This document shows positions 35,343-47,356 of a stretch of 64,000 nucleotides of DNA, one piece after another (position 1 is the first letter of the stretch; each line of letters opens with the position of its first letter). The notes below the pieces were generated by a model. It searched no databases and was not told the origin of the DNA. It worked only from the letters and a program-made list of their open reading frames with translations. The position numbers and the translations under genes are program-made. The DNA comes from Cladopsammia gracilis (taxonomy: Eukaryota > Cnidaria > Anthozoa > Scleractinia > Dendrophylliidae), in contig JAJGOT010000058.1 of NCBI GenBank assembly GCA_022457155.1, positions 930,001-994,000 of the forward strand. The letters run 5' to 3'.

Positions 35343-36971
35343 GTTGGCAGTGAATTAGAGGCAGAAAACCTCAAATCTACACATGCAACTTCACATCGAC
35401 TGCAAACGTCTGTAGCAACAAGTGTTGGTCGAGAGGAGTCTGGATAGGAGAAAAAATTTAAGGGGGCACTGATCGAGATTTTACAAAAGGGTTAAGTTAA
35501 AATTCCTTTTCTAATGGTGTAATATTTTGTCGAGAAAATATTTATTTTTTTGAAAAGTATATACAATAAGAGGCCCAAAAATCACAGACGCCCATACCCA
35601 GATGGTCTCGCCCGCAACATTTTTAGGCAAATATTTCTGCCGCGAGTGCTAAACGAAACAAGGATCATTTATGTATGTGTTCAGACAGGCTTTTGGCTAC
35701 TAGATATCTCGATCTTGATTATTTCTCTCAGGTGTCAAATTATACCGTATTTTTTGCCGCAGTGGCTTAGCGTAATGGGTGATTATTGGGTGACTAAATC
35801 ACAACTCTACCTCATTACGTCGTTGTCTTGAGGCAAACATAAAACTAGGGATATAATTTTTCTTTCAGTTGTTTTCGATATAATTATTAATAATCGAAAA
35901 GATGCGAAGGCGTACCAATTATCAAATACACTGAAATGAATTCGTGTTATTTTCAAAACAGCAAGCAGTCCCGTACGGGACATACAGCACAACAGCGCAA
36001 GTTTACTGTAAATAACACAGAGTCAGGCGATTTTGAAGTGGGTTTTTATTATTTCAGCCACGGATATTTAAATATCAAACATGCATATTAAGTAACACAC
36101 TGTTAAAATATTGTTTTTAAATCACAATAGAAAAATTCGGTAAAATGAGTAGAACGCAATAATATAACACTTTTTAAAATAAAGTGCTTATTAATTAACG
36201 CTGTTTTCACATCAGTGGTCATAAACTGAAGCCACATAAAAATAAAATCATTTAATGACGAATTCTCACGTCAATACAGACCGCTCTTTGTTCTTTTGTT
36301 CTTTCTTTCTTTGTTCATCATAAATATATACGTCTGTAACTGTGCGAAAGTAGATTAAAGAAATGGGAAATCAAAATAGACTTTTTAACATCACAGAGAG
36401 TTTTTATGTTTTTCAGGTAATTGTTGCCGGTGCGACTGATAAACACATTTTAGATTACGAACTAAAGATGTCAAGATACAAAACACTGAAAGCAATGAAA
36501 ACAACTCAAATATCACCTCAGTGGCGCAGAATAGCTGTGCCGGCGATCGATATCAATTTTGTCTGAGAAGGAAAGTTGAAGAGTTTGCAGTGAAATGAAG
36601 GAAGAGGCAATTTGCTTTTCATTCTACGGAGTTGGACGATATCGATAATCACCCAGAAGCGACAGAAGCCCACAAAAGAACCAAAGCCGGCTGAGTATCT
36701 ACTGCGTCGACGAACTGAAAAAAAGAGAGAAGGTATACTATTTTCCCTTCTTTTGAGCATTACATGCCTGAGTTAATGGCATAAGAAACGTTTCTCTTCA
36801 GTGCTCATACGGAATTCAAGTCAAGAAACTTTTTGTTAGTTACTTTGTATCTTTGTAAATCTGCGGCCAGATGTTAAGAAAACCTTCAGCCAAATTGAAG
36901 TTCAGTTGGGGACTGGACCATCACGGTATTTAGCATTCTAAAACGACACCAGTTTTCTTTTAACCAGTGGT
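35343..36971. other. Spacer between the small minus gene and coiled-coil gene C
   Basis: AT-rich, no clear element or gene. The last few hundred bases may be the 5'UTR and promoter of gene C; no TATA box found. Confidence 0.4.
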
Positions 36972-38510
36972 ATGTCCAGGCCGTCGACTTCTTCAACACG
37001 GGGCACAAGCCGCAAATTTTCAGCATGTATGGAATCTTATGACGGAGATATAGAGAGCTTGGACCGAATAAGCTCAGAAATGGAAAACTACAGCGTTTAC
37101 TCTAACTGTAACGACTCATTGTTTTCTCCTGCGTTTCAAATGACCTCTACTAGAAGAATTTCTAGCGATTCTACTTTAACTGGAGAATTATCGCCATTAT
37201 TTGGATCCGAATTTGAAAGTGAAACCGCGAATTCTAATACCAGCGCTATGAATTATACCGACAGCGAGTTTTGTCGCGTACATAGGAATGTGAGAGAGGG
37301 GCTTGTCGAATCGGCAGAGGTAACTCAAAGAGATGAAAGGTGTAAATTTGAAACTGTGCGGAGTTGTGATACTAGAACTCATTCAGCAGAAGGCTCAGCT
37401 ACCTTGCTGTATCTTGCCAAGCCGATAACCGACGAAGCCTCAAATACGAGTCCAGAGCTCTTCTGTCTTCGAAAAAGCCCAATCTATTTTACTTCAAGTC
37501 AACAAGGCCATGAAGATAATGATTTCGTGACGAGAACGCAGGCTTTGAAGCTCGAAAATGGGCGACAGACGAGAAACTCTGTTAATATTGAGGCAAGGAG
37601 TGCTCATGAATCAAGTTGCAGTCCATCTAGGTTGGTTGACAGGTCGGTAAGGGAAGTTGGCTCAGAAAAAGAGACAAATCCCACTGAAAAATCTATTAGC
37701 GAATCGGAACTGGCTGAACGAGAAATCATTCAAAAGCAACAAGCTTTGAGAAACAGTTTTAATGACATTTTAAAAGAAGCGAGAAAAACTTTACGAGAGG
37801 CGCAGGCAAAACGAAGCGCGCAAGAAGTAACAAAGGAAAGACGCAATAAAGCCGCGAATAAACCGCAAAACGAACGATTTGAAAGACTCAAAGTAAAAGT
37901 TACAGCAGATTCAAAGCAAAAGGAGAGTTCTCACGTTTCTGGAAAGTCGCAAGATGTTTGGGTGGGAAAACGCCCACAAGTCATCCCAAGAAGTATAAAA
38001 CAAATTAAGCGGCATAAGAAGCAAGAGGCAATCGAGCTTCAAAAAAGAAAAGTACAGGATTTATTGACGGAGTTGAATGGCTTGGATTTGCATGAGCAAG
38101 CTGCAAATGTCGAAAACGCGTTGGTAATGAAAGAAAATCAGGAGAAGGAATACGATATCCAATTGGAAGCAGAGAGACGAGATATCAAAAGGAAGAAAAA
38201 TATTGAGATATGTCGCCAGAAAGAAGAGAAGAAAAGAAAACACATAGAAGAGATCAGGAGAATGGAAGAGGAGAGGAAAGAGAAAAAAGAAATAGAAAGA
38301 AAAAAAAGAATCGAAGAGGCTAAGAAAAGGCGGGAAAAAAATCGAATGCTATGGGAAAGCTATAACGCGGTTCATCTTGCAAATTCCGTTACGAGATCAT
38401 TCACATATTCGTATTTTCCAAAGCTTCGGCTGCAGCCTTTGGAAACAACACAAACAGAACCTCAAAAGAGAACTCACTCAGAAAAACACGGTGGAAAATG
38501 TCACGAGTAG
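36972..38510 (+). CDS. Unrecognised coiled-coil protein C (divergent paralog of A and B), intronless
   Basis: 512 aa, ATG at 36972. About 240 N-terminal residues are Ser/Thr-rich and probably disordered. The C-terminal half is charged coiled coil. It keeps the family core LTELNGLDLHEQAANVENAL (364-383), matching NELGLNEQA in A and YSLGLTQVA in B, then KENQEKEYDIQLEAERRD, an E/K/R helix (~410-460), and the aromatic tail TRSFTYSYFPKL. Unlike A and B it has about 28 extra residues after the tail, and the LRKIQ-DLDRAR block is missing or unrecognisable. It lies 7.5 kb downstream of B, same strand, with one small minus-strand gene between. Function unknown. Confidence 0.78.
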   Translation: MSRPSTSSTRGTSRKFSACMESYDGDIESLDRISSEMENYSVYSNCNDSLFSPAFQMTSTRRISSDSTLTGELSPLFGSEFESETANSNTSAMNYTDSEFCRVHRNVREGLVESAEVTQRDERCKFETVRSCDTRTHSAEGSATLLYLAKPITDEASNTSPELFCLRKSPIYFTSSQQGHEDNDFVTRTQALKLENGRQTRNSVNIEARSAHESSCSPSRLVDRSVREVGSEKETNPTEKSISESELAEREIIQKQQALRNSFNDILKEARKTLREAQAKRSAQEVTKERRNKAANKPQNERFERLKVKVTADSKQKESSHVSGKSQDVWVGKRPQVIPRSIKQIKRHKKQEAIELQKRKVQDLLTELNGLDLHEQAANVENALVMKENQEKEYDIQLEAERRDIKRKKNIEICRQKEEKKRKHIEEIRRMEEERKEKKEIERKKRIEEAKKRREKNRMLWESYNAVHLANSVTRSFTYSYFPKLRLQPLETTQTEPQKRTHSEKHGGKCHE

Positions 38511-40722
38511 TTACCTTAAAAACCAACTCCTGATTCCATCTGGTGGAGGTCAAACATTGCGCACCCGCTTCTGCATTTACACAACAAAAACGCTTAATGA
38601 TACTCCCATTAGACGTCACTCGCCAAGTTTATGATTTTTGCCAATTAACAATTATTCAGAAGTGGAGGTGAACAGCAAATACTGTTCCAAGTTTGAGTGG
38701 CCAATCAGACGCGCGAAAAAACACTATCCACTGGTTTGATGTCAGATACCAACCGTTATTATCCAACTCATGAAAGGATATTAGAGGATATCACCTCCTT
38801 AGCATATTTCTCTCTAGTACACTATAATTTTGTGGTTTCCCAGTGCGTTTCACCCAGTAGCGATCGATATTTTTATTCACACTTGCTCCACACCTTTTGT
38901 AGGACCACGCACGTTAATACGCCGAACGGTTTCTTCGTATCTCACGCAAAATCACGGATTGTCTTCTTGGAGTCCGTGGGGGGGGGGGGGGGGGAGGAAG
39001 GGGGGGGGAGGTACTCTCATATATTAGCCATGGGTATGTGTCACTGTGAAGGGTATGGTTTTCAAGCAGTTTAGACTGGGATAGAGAATAGAAATCAGAG
39101 AGTTTTGGTTTAGAATTGGGTATCATTTGCCGGGAAAATGATCAGTGATATGAAGAAAAAAGAAATAGGACTAATAGGAATTGAAACTCGGAAGAGAGAG
39201 GCTCCCCAAAACGGAAATAAAATCATCGCGGCAACATTTTTGACAGATCAGTGGTTTTCCATGATTAAAAACACCAAGAGAAAACACTACTAGTGATACA
39301 GCTCTAAAAATAGCAAGTCTTTTCTGCGATAGGGTAGGGATTTTCGGTGTCTAGTCTAGTATATGGTTGCAAAATCAGCTGAACATGGTCTGGTTTAGGG
39401 TAAGGGTTTCAGAGTCCCAGCGGCACACCCCCATCCAAAAATGTACAGAGTATCCTCAACACCCCCCCCCCCCTCCCCCCCGGGGCTTGGAGTCTACGTC
39501 AGCTACATCAATATTTCAAATTTGGGGTAGTAAGTACAAGGCTCGTGCGCAACCCATTAATTTTAAAAACAAAAATGTACGACACTGTTAATAATAATAA
39601 CTAAGAAATAAGCTTAGGCACGTGAAGTCCACTGTGTTGTAAGAAAAAGCACATTAAAAGAGAAATAAAGAAAATGCTTTTTAGCTGTTGCGATTTTAAT
39701 TTTTCGCTTTCCTCTGTTAACTTGTTCTTTTCACTGAACCTGATCGATTATTTGGAAAACGCAGCCTTTTTTACCCTAGCAGAAAAAAAAAAAAGAGAAA
39801 AAAAATTAAACATCTTACATCTGTATATATTTATTTTCAATGATTACAATATTTAGCATCTTAATAATAGTTTTCAATTATTTTAAATTATTATAATAAC
39901 TGCATAAATTTTGTTAATTTAAAATGTTGTTTAAACATTTTGTTTTGGAATTCAACCATGAATGCTAAATTCCCTACAGTACTTATTGGATTGCACCTTA
40001 TGGCCTGCATATAGTTCAGTGACAGAAAGCATGCCTTCATCATATTTGCATACTATTTTCACTACCATTTTTTCATGGATGTGGCTTTAATTGTAACTAC
40101 ATCACTGTTGGTGTAGTTACACCTTCTGCTTACATGGTCCTTTTGGAAAGTGCTGCCTTATACTCACCATGCTAGTACAAAGGAATCCAGGGATTAGCAA
40201 TTCATGACTTTATGTTGAGCAACTAGATTTAGGAAAAGAAACTGCCATGCTTGTCAAAAAATTTGAAAAGAACTCTAAAAGCCCGGTCTAAAAGGTACAG
40301 GTACCAAATTTTTGTTTTATGTGCATGGCTTCAATTTAGTTTTACCGGGTCTTCGTAAATGACTAGAAATGCACAGAAAAGGAAACAGTGCAGGGTGGTG
40401 GCCCTTACAGGTACTAAAACAAAATATTAATAAATGGAAATCTTCATTAAAGAAAGTTGGTTATTAATTTATCAAGTTTTACCTTTGATGGTTTTTGAAA
40501 GGATAATAAATTTGTGCTTTAGGTAACCATGAATGCCTGAGCAACTTTAGACATTTTGAAGATGAACACCATGAGTGGTACATTTGTACCAAAACTGCAC
40601 CTTTAATCCCTGAAAGGCACAATGAGCTCCTCGTCAATTCAATGTAGGAGTCATTCCCCATTGCCCGGAGGATTGTTGTGGTGTCTGTCAAGGACAAATT
40701 CTTAAATCTGACTACAGCTAAT
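38511..40722. other. Spacer between coiled-coil gene C and SLC46
   Basis: Contains the repeat 39060-39480 and G/C homopolymers. The remainder up to 40722 is AT-rich and may include the SLC46 3'UTR. No gene seen. Confidence 0.45.
39060..39480. repeat. Interspersed repeat bounded by poly-G/poly-C runs
   Basis: Shares CAAAATCAGCTGAACATGGT, AGGGTAAGGGTTTCAGAGT and ACGGAAATAAAATCAT with the reverse complement of 43738-44310. G runs lie near 38980-39008 and a C run near 39463-39480. Confidence 0.65.
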
Positions 40723-43700
40723 TTAAATTACTCTAACATCAACAATGTCGTCATAACCACTCAAGTCCTCTGATGGCAACTCAGGGAAACTGTTGGTTCC
40801 TGGGCTATGTCTGGTGCTTACAGAGCACTGTCGACCAAAATCTGACTCTGAAGATCGCTCGTCAGAATAAAGCAGAATTTCAGTGGTGGGATCCGCATTT
40901 TTCTGAACAATTCTGAAAGGTTAAAAGGTAAACAGGAAGAAAAGCTAGACATGATCAAACTTTGAATGCTGGACACAATAAATAAAAATCAATATACAAA
41001 GAAAATAAGGAATCAGAGAATTAACTCTGTGTGTAAATTATAGTGCTAAGATAAACCCATAGATTTCCCTGTACTGAGCATTAGCCCTAGTAAGGAAATG
41101 AGGGACCACACGAGGGAAAGAAAAAATCTTTGACCTCGGTGGGATTCGAACCCACGACCTCCGGATTAGATCTTCCGTCGCTCTACCGCTTGAGCCACGA
41201 GGCCGTACGGGAGCAGATCGTGGGTAATAAGGTGGTAATTCGTGGCAATGAGAATGTGAAGGGTACAAATAAATGTTGAGCCACGTAGCACTGGTGATAC
41301 AAACAAGGAATCAGAGAATTAACTCTAATTCTCTGATTAATTCTCTGATTCCTTGTTTGTATCACCAGTGCTATGTGGCTCAACATTTATTTGTACCCTT
41401 TACAAAGAAAATACACAAGAATAACTAAAGATTTATGACAATGCTTAAATAAAATCTATTAATGGATAAAGCATTCAATGACTGTCTTTACTGTCATTTA
41501 ATTCACTATAACTCTTGTTTGAATGTCTTTTTTAGAATGGTATCTTTGAGGGGGCAAATAAAGCTCGAGCCATGCCCAAATTGGTCTAGATTGGTTTAAA
41601 ATGCACCTAACCCCCAATTTTTTTTTTCGCTTAATCAACTCTATGTACGTTGAAAAGTTGAATAGTGAAATATTTCTTGTTTTTAACGTCGCGTTAGTGA
41701 GTTATAGAGATTTGAATTTACAAAATGCTAATTCAATGACATCGTTTTAGGGTTTTGCCATTATTTCTACGTCAATTTACAATACGCAGTATACGGCTTC
41801 AGGAAAACCAATTTGAGAAATACTAAATATGAACTGTGGACAGTCAATTGATTCGTAAAAATATTCCTTGGAGGTAAAAACAAGCAGTTGTATAATAAAT
41901 GAATCCTAAAATGACGTCATCAAATTAGCATTTTGTAAATTCAAATCTCTATAACTCACTAACACGACGTTAAAAACAAGAAATATTTCACTCTTCGATT
42001 TTTCAACATACATGGAGTTGATTAAGCAAAAAAAAAAATTGGGGTTAGGTGCACTTTAATTCAAAATTTCTGATGAGCATCCCCGTAGCTTTCATATGGG
42101 AGTTGCCTGTTCCCTCCGGAGCCTCCCACTCTGCAGTCAGGTCTCCTGTCTACTGAGGCAGGATATAATGAGTCACTAGGATCATTATCAGATTCTTCAC
42201 TCTTCGCTCTCATTTGAATAATGTAAAGTTCACAGGGTGCCGCAGTGCATGAACTGTATATAATCCTGTCTGTGTTTGTGTATATTTTTGTACTTTTTGG
42301 AATAGTTTATATTTCTAATATCAGGATTAGTTGTTATTTACAAAAAGTCTATATTTAATTCCAGATCATTTTATTTTTTTATTTTTTTTTCTAGTCGAGT
42401 GTTTTTGACATGATCCTCTGGCTTAGTACACTCGGGAAACCACTCTTCACATTTTCAACATAAAATAAAGTTACTATTACTATTACCGTAAACACCGGTG
42501 TATAAGCCGCACTCGTAGATAAGCCGCACCTCGAGTTTTGAGGCTAAAATTTTGGAAAAAAAAGTTTTTTAAAATAAAAATGTAAGTCAGAGAATTGGCT
42601 CCACAATTTAAATTTAAAATTTAAAAACACAACGCTCGCTCGTTTTAATACGTGTTCGATGCAGATTGTTCAATTTGATTTTTGGTCTCGGAGGAGCTCT
42701 GGCCAGACTGTTAGACAGACAAGACTCACTTTTCTACTTCATCTAAAGTTAAAGAATTTTTGTTCCACATTATATACCTCTAATAAATAAAATCTTAATT
42801 TCGAGGCTCAAACTTATATCACCGGAAAGTATGATAACCTTTTGCAGATGGTCCCGTAGATAAGCCGCACCTCGATTTTGAGCAAAAATTTTAGGTAAAA
42901 AAGTGCGGCTTATACACCGGTGTTTACGGTACTATTATTGACCTATCTTAACATAGAAGCTTACCCAACAAGAACAGCTGGAACAATCAGTAATAATGCT
43001 CCTATCACAAAAGGCAAGCCAGGAATTGGTATGACATCATAGATGCGTCTGAAAAGGAACACTCCAAGGACACTTGATACACTTTCCAAACAGGAAACAA
43101 CTGCAAACAGGGTTCCTGGGAATATATGAGGGAGATAGAAACTGAGTGATATGCCTTTAAAATACTCCAAATCACATACATATTTGGCATGTGAACTTAT
43201 CTTTTAATGCAGCCTTATTAGGTAGGAAGAAACAAACTCATAATAAATATATAATTATGCCAAATACTATGCAATTTGGAGCAAAACAAAAAGTTCAGCT
43301 CAAAAAGCCCTTGATTCCTTGTAAACATAACTTCAAATTACCCACCTTGTTCGTGTGGCTCCACAAGCTTGGATAAAGTGGCCTTAATTACTGCTAAAGG
43401 CAAGACTCCCAAAAACTGAAAGGCTGGCACTGGGAATGCAAAGAAAACAAAAGAAAGAAACATAATTTGCAATTTAGACATAAAAAACAAACCTTACGGA
43501 ACTGGTTAGTCAGCGACAGACTAAAATATAACTGAACTAATAATAATGCATATTACTATAAAATGGAAAACCCTATCCACCCTACTACCCTCATGTGCTG
43601 TTACCCAGAACAGGTGCATACAGCTGTAGGACGTCATCACTCGCAATTGAAGACCATCTGTCTGCCTTACAAAGGTACCTTCATCCTAGAGCTCAAGAGA

Positions 43701-45483
43701 TAGGGTAAAGTGGGAGGGGAGTAGGGGAAAGAGGGCAGGGGGGGGGGGGGGGGGTACTCTGAAACCCTTACCCTATACCAGACCATGTTCAGCTGATTTT
43801 GCAACCCTCCAAACAAAAATTTGCCCGGGGGGGGGGGGGGGGGGACAACACCCCACTTTTTTGTGCTGAAAATATCTCTAGCACAGCATAAAATTGATTT
43901 GGCAAAACATTCAGTCTCATGATCTTTTCACAAATCGTTTCATCAGGATCGCGCTTGGTAAAATAATTTGTTGTCAGACTTTTTTTTTAACAGCTCCTGC
44001 CTGAGTTTGAGAAGCCAATCAACTGCTGGATTTTTGTTTGGAATTCTTTTTTTGGTTTGCCTTGGCGTACAATAAGCCCTCACGTTTCAAAACTCTCTGC
44101 CGCCTCTGCTAGACTAAACACCAAAAATCCCTATGCTATCCCAGACTTGCTGTTTTTAGAACTTTATCACTATTACAGTCTAATATATGCTGATTGGTTG
44201 CCACAATGATTTTATTTCCGTTTAGGGAAGGCTCTTTCTCTTCCAAGTTTCGATTCCTATTCTAGACTTTATTCTTCATACCACTGATCAGTTTCCCAAA
44301 GAAGCAACTCAACATTATGGCTTATTTCACTTCAGCTTTCTGTTTTGTGTTTCATTAAGGGGAATGACTTGTCATATTAACTTTAAGATCAGTACATATA
44401 AGAGCACTCACCATTAAAAAACAAGCGAGTTGAAGTGCTAAATGCTGCTAAAATCAAGCCAGCAAAAAAAGACACTAAACCAGCTTCAATGATCCAGTTA
44501 TTTGAAGCTTTTAGAAAGGTTTGAAACAGCTTCATACTGACTAAGCTTGGAATAAAGCGTAAACAAAGAGCTCCTGCTAAATAGCCAGTTAAAACCAGTG
44601 AAAAACAAAGCGAAGTTTGGGCATACAAAATGATCAGATTATTTGTTCCAGAGATGATTATTCCTCCAATGACAAAAGCAGCAACAAACGTTAGTAAGCG
44701 CCATCTCCGTCCATTTCCAGGATCATAACTGAATACTCTGCAAATGTCTACAAAATCATTATAGTTGCAGATTGTAATAGGCCCATAACTGGGAACATCA
44801 ATGCTCTCCACAAAGCACATTACATATATAATATTTAAGATGCAGATAGCTATACCAAGCCAGAGAAAATGGTAGAACCAGTCACAATCCAAGTAAAAGC
44901 CACTAATAAAGTAAGCTACACCAACTCCAATCCCAGCAGCACTGTCTAAGAAAACAATTCGGAATGTTCTTTGTCTGCTACTTGTAATGTCAGCGATAGA
45001 AGCCATAGAAGATGACATAAGGCTGGTGTTACAACCCAATATACTTAGCATTAGACTGGCAATTACAAAAAAGTAGAGTGGTTCCTGGCACTGTATGATG
45101 ATAATAAATAAAGCCATGCGTAATGTAGTGCCTAACAACGAGACAATCAGCATAATTTTACGTCCCTCTGTTTCACTCCATATCCCAAGAAGTAGTGTTG
45201 ATGGTATTGCAAAAAGAAGAGATGCTAAGTTTATATAAAGCAGCCAATACTCCGTTGAACTTGAACCCTGAATGCCAATTCCTATGTCTGCTGTACTATT
45301 GCAGCAATCTTCTTTACTTGAATCTGCCTTAGCTGTGACTATAGTCTTGAAAATATACTTTTGAGTAGTTATTTCAAGTAGAGTTGTGGCAAAGAAAGTC
45401 AGAAATGCAACTGGTTCCACAGTAACTGGCCCACATGCTCTTCCCATCCTTGTCTCAAGATTGGATCTTGAAAAATGAAGCAT
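40723..45483 (-). CDS. SLC46-type major facilitator transporter, four coding exons
   Basis: Coding exons in minus order: 45483-44412, 43429-43346, 43115-42965 and 40912-40723. They join to 498 codons plus TAA. Donors are GTGAGT, GTGGGT and GTAAGC; acceptors are CAG; phases match. About 12 membrane helices. The N-terminus GRACGPVTVEPVAFL and the loop GIWSETEGRKIMLIVSLLG (MFS motif A) are typical of SLC46, as is SKLVEPHEQGTLFAVVSCLE spanning exons 2 and 3. SLC46A1 is the proton-coupled folate transporter; A3 is lysosomal. This one cannot be assigned to a subtype. The 62-residue C-terminal tail is acidic and Ser-rich. The start could be the ATG at 45483 or the second Met (MGRACG), which matches the family better. 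The intron between exons 1 and 2 contains a poly-G repeat element. Confidence 0.9.
41131..41204 (-). tRNA. tRNA-like sequence, probably a tRNA-derived SINE head
   Basis: On the minus strand a 7-bp acceptor stem (GGCCTCG with CGAGGTC), a D arm (GGCTCAAGCGGTAGAGC) and a perfect T arm (GTGGGTTCGAATCCCAC) are present. The anticodon arm is poor: four base pairs with an 8-base loop AGATCTAA, so no anticodon is certain. It lies in the SLC46 last intron, next to a palindromic repeat. Confidence 0.45.
41259..41401. repeat. Palindromic repeat beside the tRNA-like sequence
   Basis: Inverted arms of about 60 bases (AAGGGTACAAATAAATGTTG and complement), differing by few bases, joined through GAATCAGAGAATTAACTC repeats. 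Confidence 0.8.
41596..42059. mobile_element. TTAA-flanked palindromic MITE
   Basis: TTAA on both sides, then AATGCACCTAACCCCC and its complement. Arms of about 160 bases, including TAACTCACTAACACGACG type sequence, are inverted around 41830. Confidence 0.8.
42484..42931. mobile_element. MITE with TACCGTAAACACCGG ends
   Basis: TA target site, inverted ends CCGTAAACACCGGTGTATAA; the motif GATAAGCCGCACCTCGA occurs near both ends in the same orientation. Confidence 0.75.
43738..44310. repeat. Poly-G-associated interspersed repeat in an SLC46 intron
   Basis: Begins with a 17-base G run (43738-43754), has another near 43827-43844, and is the reverse complement relative of 39060-39480. Confidence 0.65.
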
Positions 45484-45541
45484 CTATAGCATCAGGGTAG
45501 ACTGAAAAAAGATATCAGAAGATTAAAAATATCTTAGACCT

Positions 45542-45660
45542 GGGGTCAATTTAATAAAAATTTTACAAGTGTAATTTACAAGTGTAGCCATTGTTTCAGA
45601 GGTTGAAAACAATAGCTACACTTGTAAATTACACTTGTAAAGTTTTACTTAATTGACCCC
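45542..45660. repeat. Short palindromic element upstream of SLC46
   Basis: Arms GGGGTCAATTTAATAAAA and complement, with ACAAGTGTAATTTACAAGTG in both arms. About 60 bases upstream of the SLC46 start. Confidence 0.75.
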
Positions 45661-46037
45661 TGATTCAGATAAAATACCTCTCATGCACTGTTCCTACCAT
45701 TTGATGCATGAATGAATGAATGAATCAACAGTCACACTGATATATTACACCAGACAGGGGTGTTCCTGGCCAGTTTTTACCAGTAAGCCAGGGGGCACAA
45801 GTTGAAAAAAGAAAAGGTTAACATAGCATAATATACGGAAAGACATCGCATTGTCATTTTGTAGCTGATAAATTTAAAAAACTCGTAATCCAGTGCTTAC
45901 TTGGCCTACAGGCATGTACGCCCCTGCCAGAGTTAAACCTAATTTAAGTACAGTTGAACCTTGACACCAAAGGGTCAGACCCAAGTGTCTGCTTTATAGA
46001 GGTGTCTGTATATAATAGAAGATGTAGGGATTGCTAA

Positions 46038-46233
46038 AGGCCGCCGCACACTAGCCGATTTTTTGTCTTTAGAACGCCGACAAGTTAAGATTTTTTGTCG
46101 GCCAACAAAAAAAATATCTGGCAGTGCTAGATCTTAAAACGTCTTGTCGGGCATTGTCCGCTAGTGTGCGGTGAACCGAGACAAAAAATCGGCGTTCCAA
46201 AGACAAAAAATCGGCTAGTGTGTGGCGGCCTTA
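46038..46233. mobile_element. MITE nested inside a pogo-like element
   Basis: Ends AAGGCCGCCGCACACTAGCC and complement. The flanks (GTAGGGATTGCTA and TTTGGGACCAAGAGAACTG) together match the interior of the pogo-like element at 7030-7192. Confidence 0.75.
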
Positions 46234-46902
46234 AAAGTAAGAATTTTAGTATCTTTGGGACCAAGAGAACTGTCGGTAATACTCCCACCGAGGGAGGTAT
46301 TATGGACGTGTCCATAAGGACTGTGGTTCCAATGTCATCTGATGAGTGCATGGCAGATCTCGCCTTTAAGGGAGTGTTTACATTATGCAGGTATGACTTC
46401 CATGCCCAACAAATTCAATCCAGGTCCCTATGTTTGTTCACATTCTACATGCAGTACAAAATATCATACCAGTATGATCAAGTCATATTCGGTAGCTAAA
46501 TTGGTTTATAGAGATTCTCATGTCTGTATCATGTAAATGCGGTATAGTCATTAGTCTCATAATCTGTTTAGTTTTTATCATTTTGTTCCAGAATAAACCT
46601 CACCCCGCCATGAAAATACTTTTAACTTCAGTCTTATGTGATTAGGCTTCATGATATTTTACAAGAAATATATTTGGTTAACTTGACACTTGGGTGTCTA
46701 ATTGACTTGCTTGACAACGGATAAATAATTACCTGACTATGTTGACTGATTCTTCAAGTTTGCTGTATTCATTTGCCACATATATGAGCCTCTTTTTTCC
46801 ACTGATTGTCAAAGACTATAAAGCACAGCTCTATCGCTCGGGCGCCATCTTGAAACTCGTGACGTGACTCACTTCCTGCACTGAAAAGGAAGTGACTTGC
46901 CT

Positions 46903-47356
46903 CACAGGTACCCCAAGCTCAAGTGATGTTTGAACGTCGTGGTAACTGTTGCGTAATAGCGAAATTATAAGGAATTTACTTCGAATTTGAGCGTAAAATT
47001 AGGAACGATATTGGAATAAAACTGGCTCACCTGAACTTCTTTGTGTGTTTACTTGTGTCTTGAGTGGTTTTGGGGTCGATTCGAAGCGATTCCAGCGAGT
47101 TTTAGTTTAACTGTTTCTTCCTCAACAGTTAAACTAAAACTCGCTGGAATCGCTTCGAATCGACCCCAAAACCACTCAAGACACAAGTAAACACACAAAG
47201 AAGTTCAGGTGAGCCAGTTTTATTCCAATATCGTTCCTAATTTTACGCTCAAACTGAATTCGAAGTAAAATTTTCCCCATACAAATCCTTATAATTTCGC
47301 TATTACGCAACAGTAACCGCGACGTTCAATCATCACTTGAGCTTGGGGTACCTGTG
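46903..47356. repeat. Long palindrome (foldback element), shorter family member
   Basis: Arms of 213 and 233 bases around an 8-base loop (47116-47123). Ends CACAGGTACCCCAAGCTC and complement, resembling the ends of the 58228-59484 palindrome. Confidence 0.85.

Noticed and set aside
35025..35447. Plus-strand frame of 140 codons overlapping the small basic protein
   Set aside because: Antisense shadow of 34908-35342, which has the more protein-like product.
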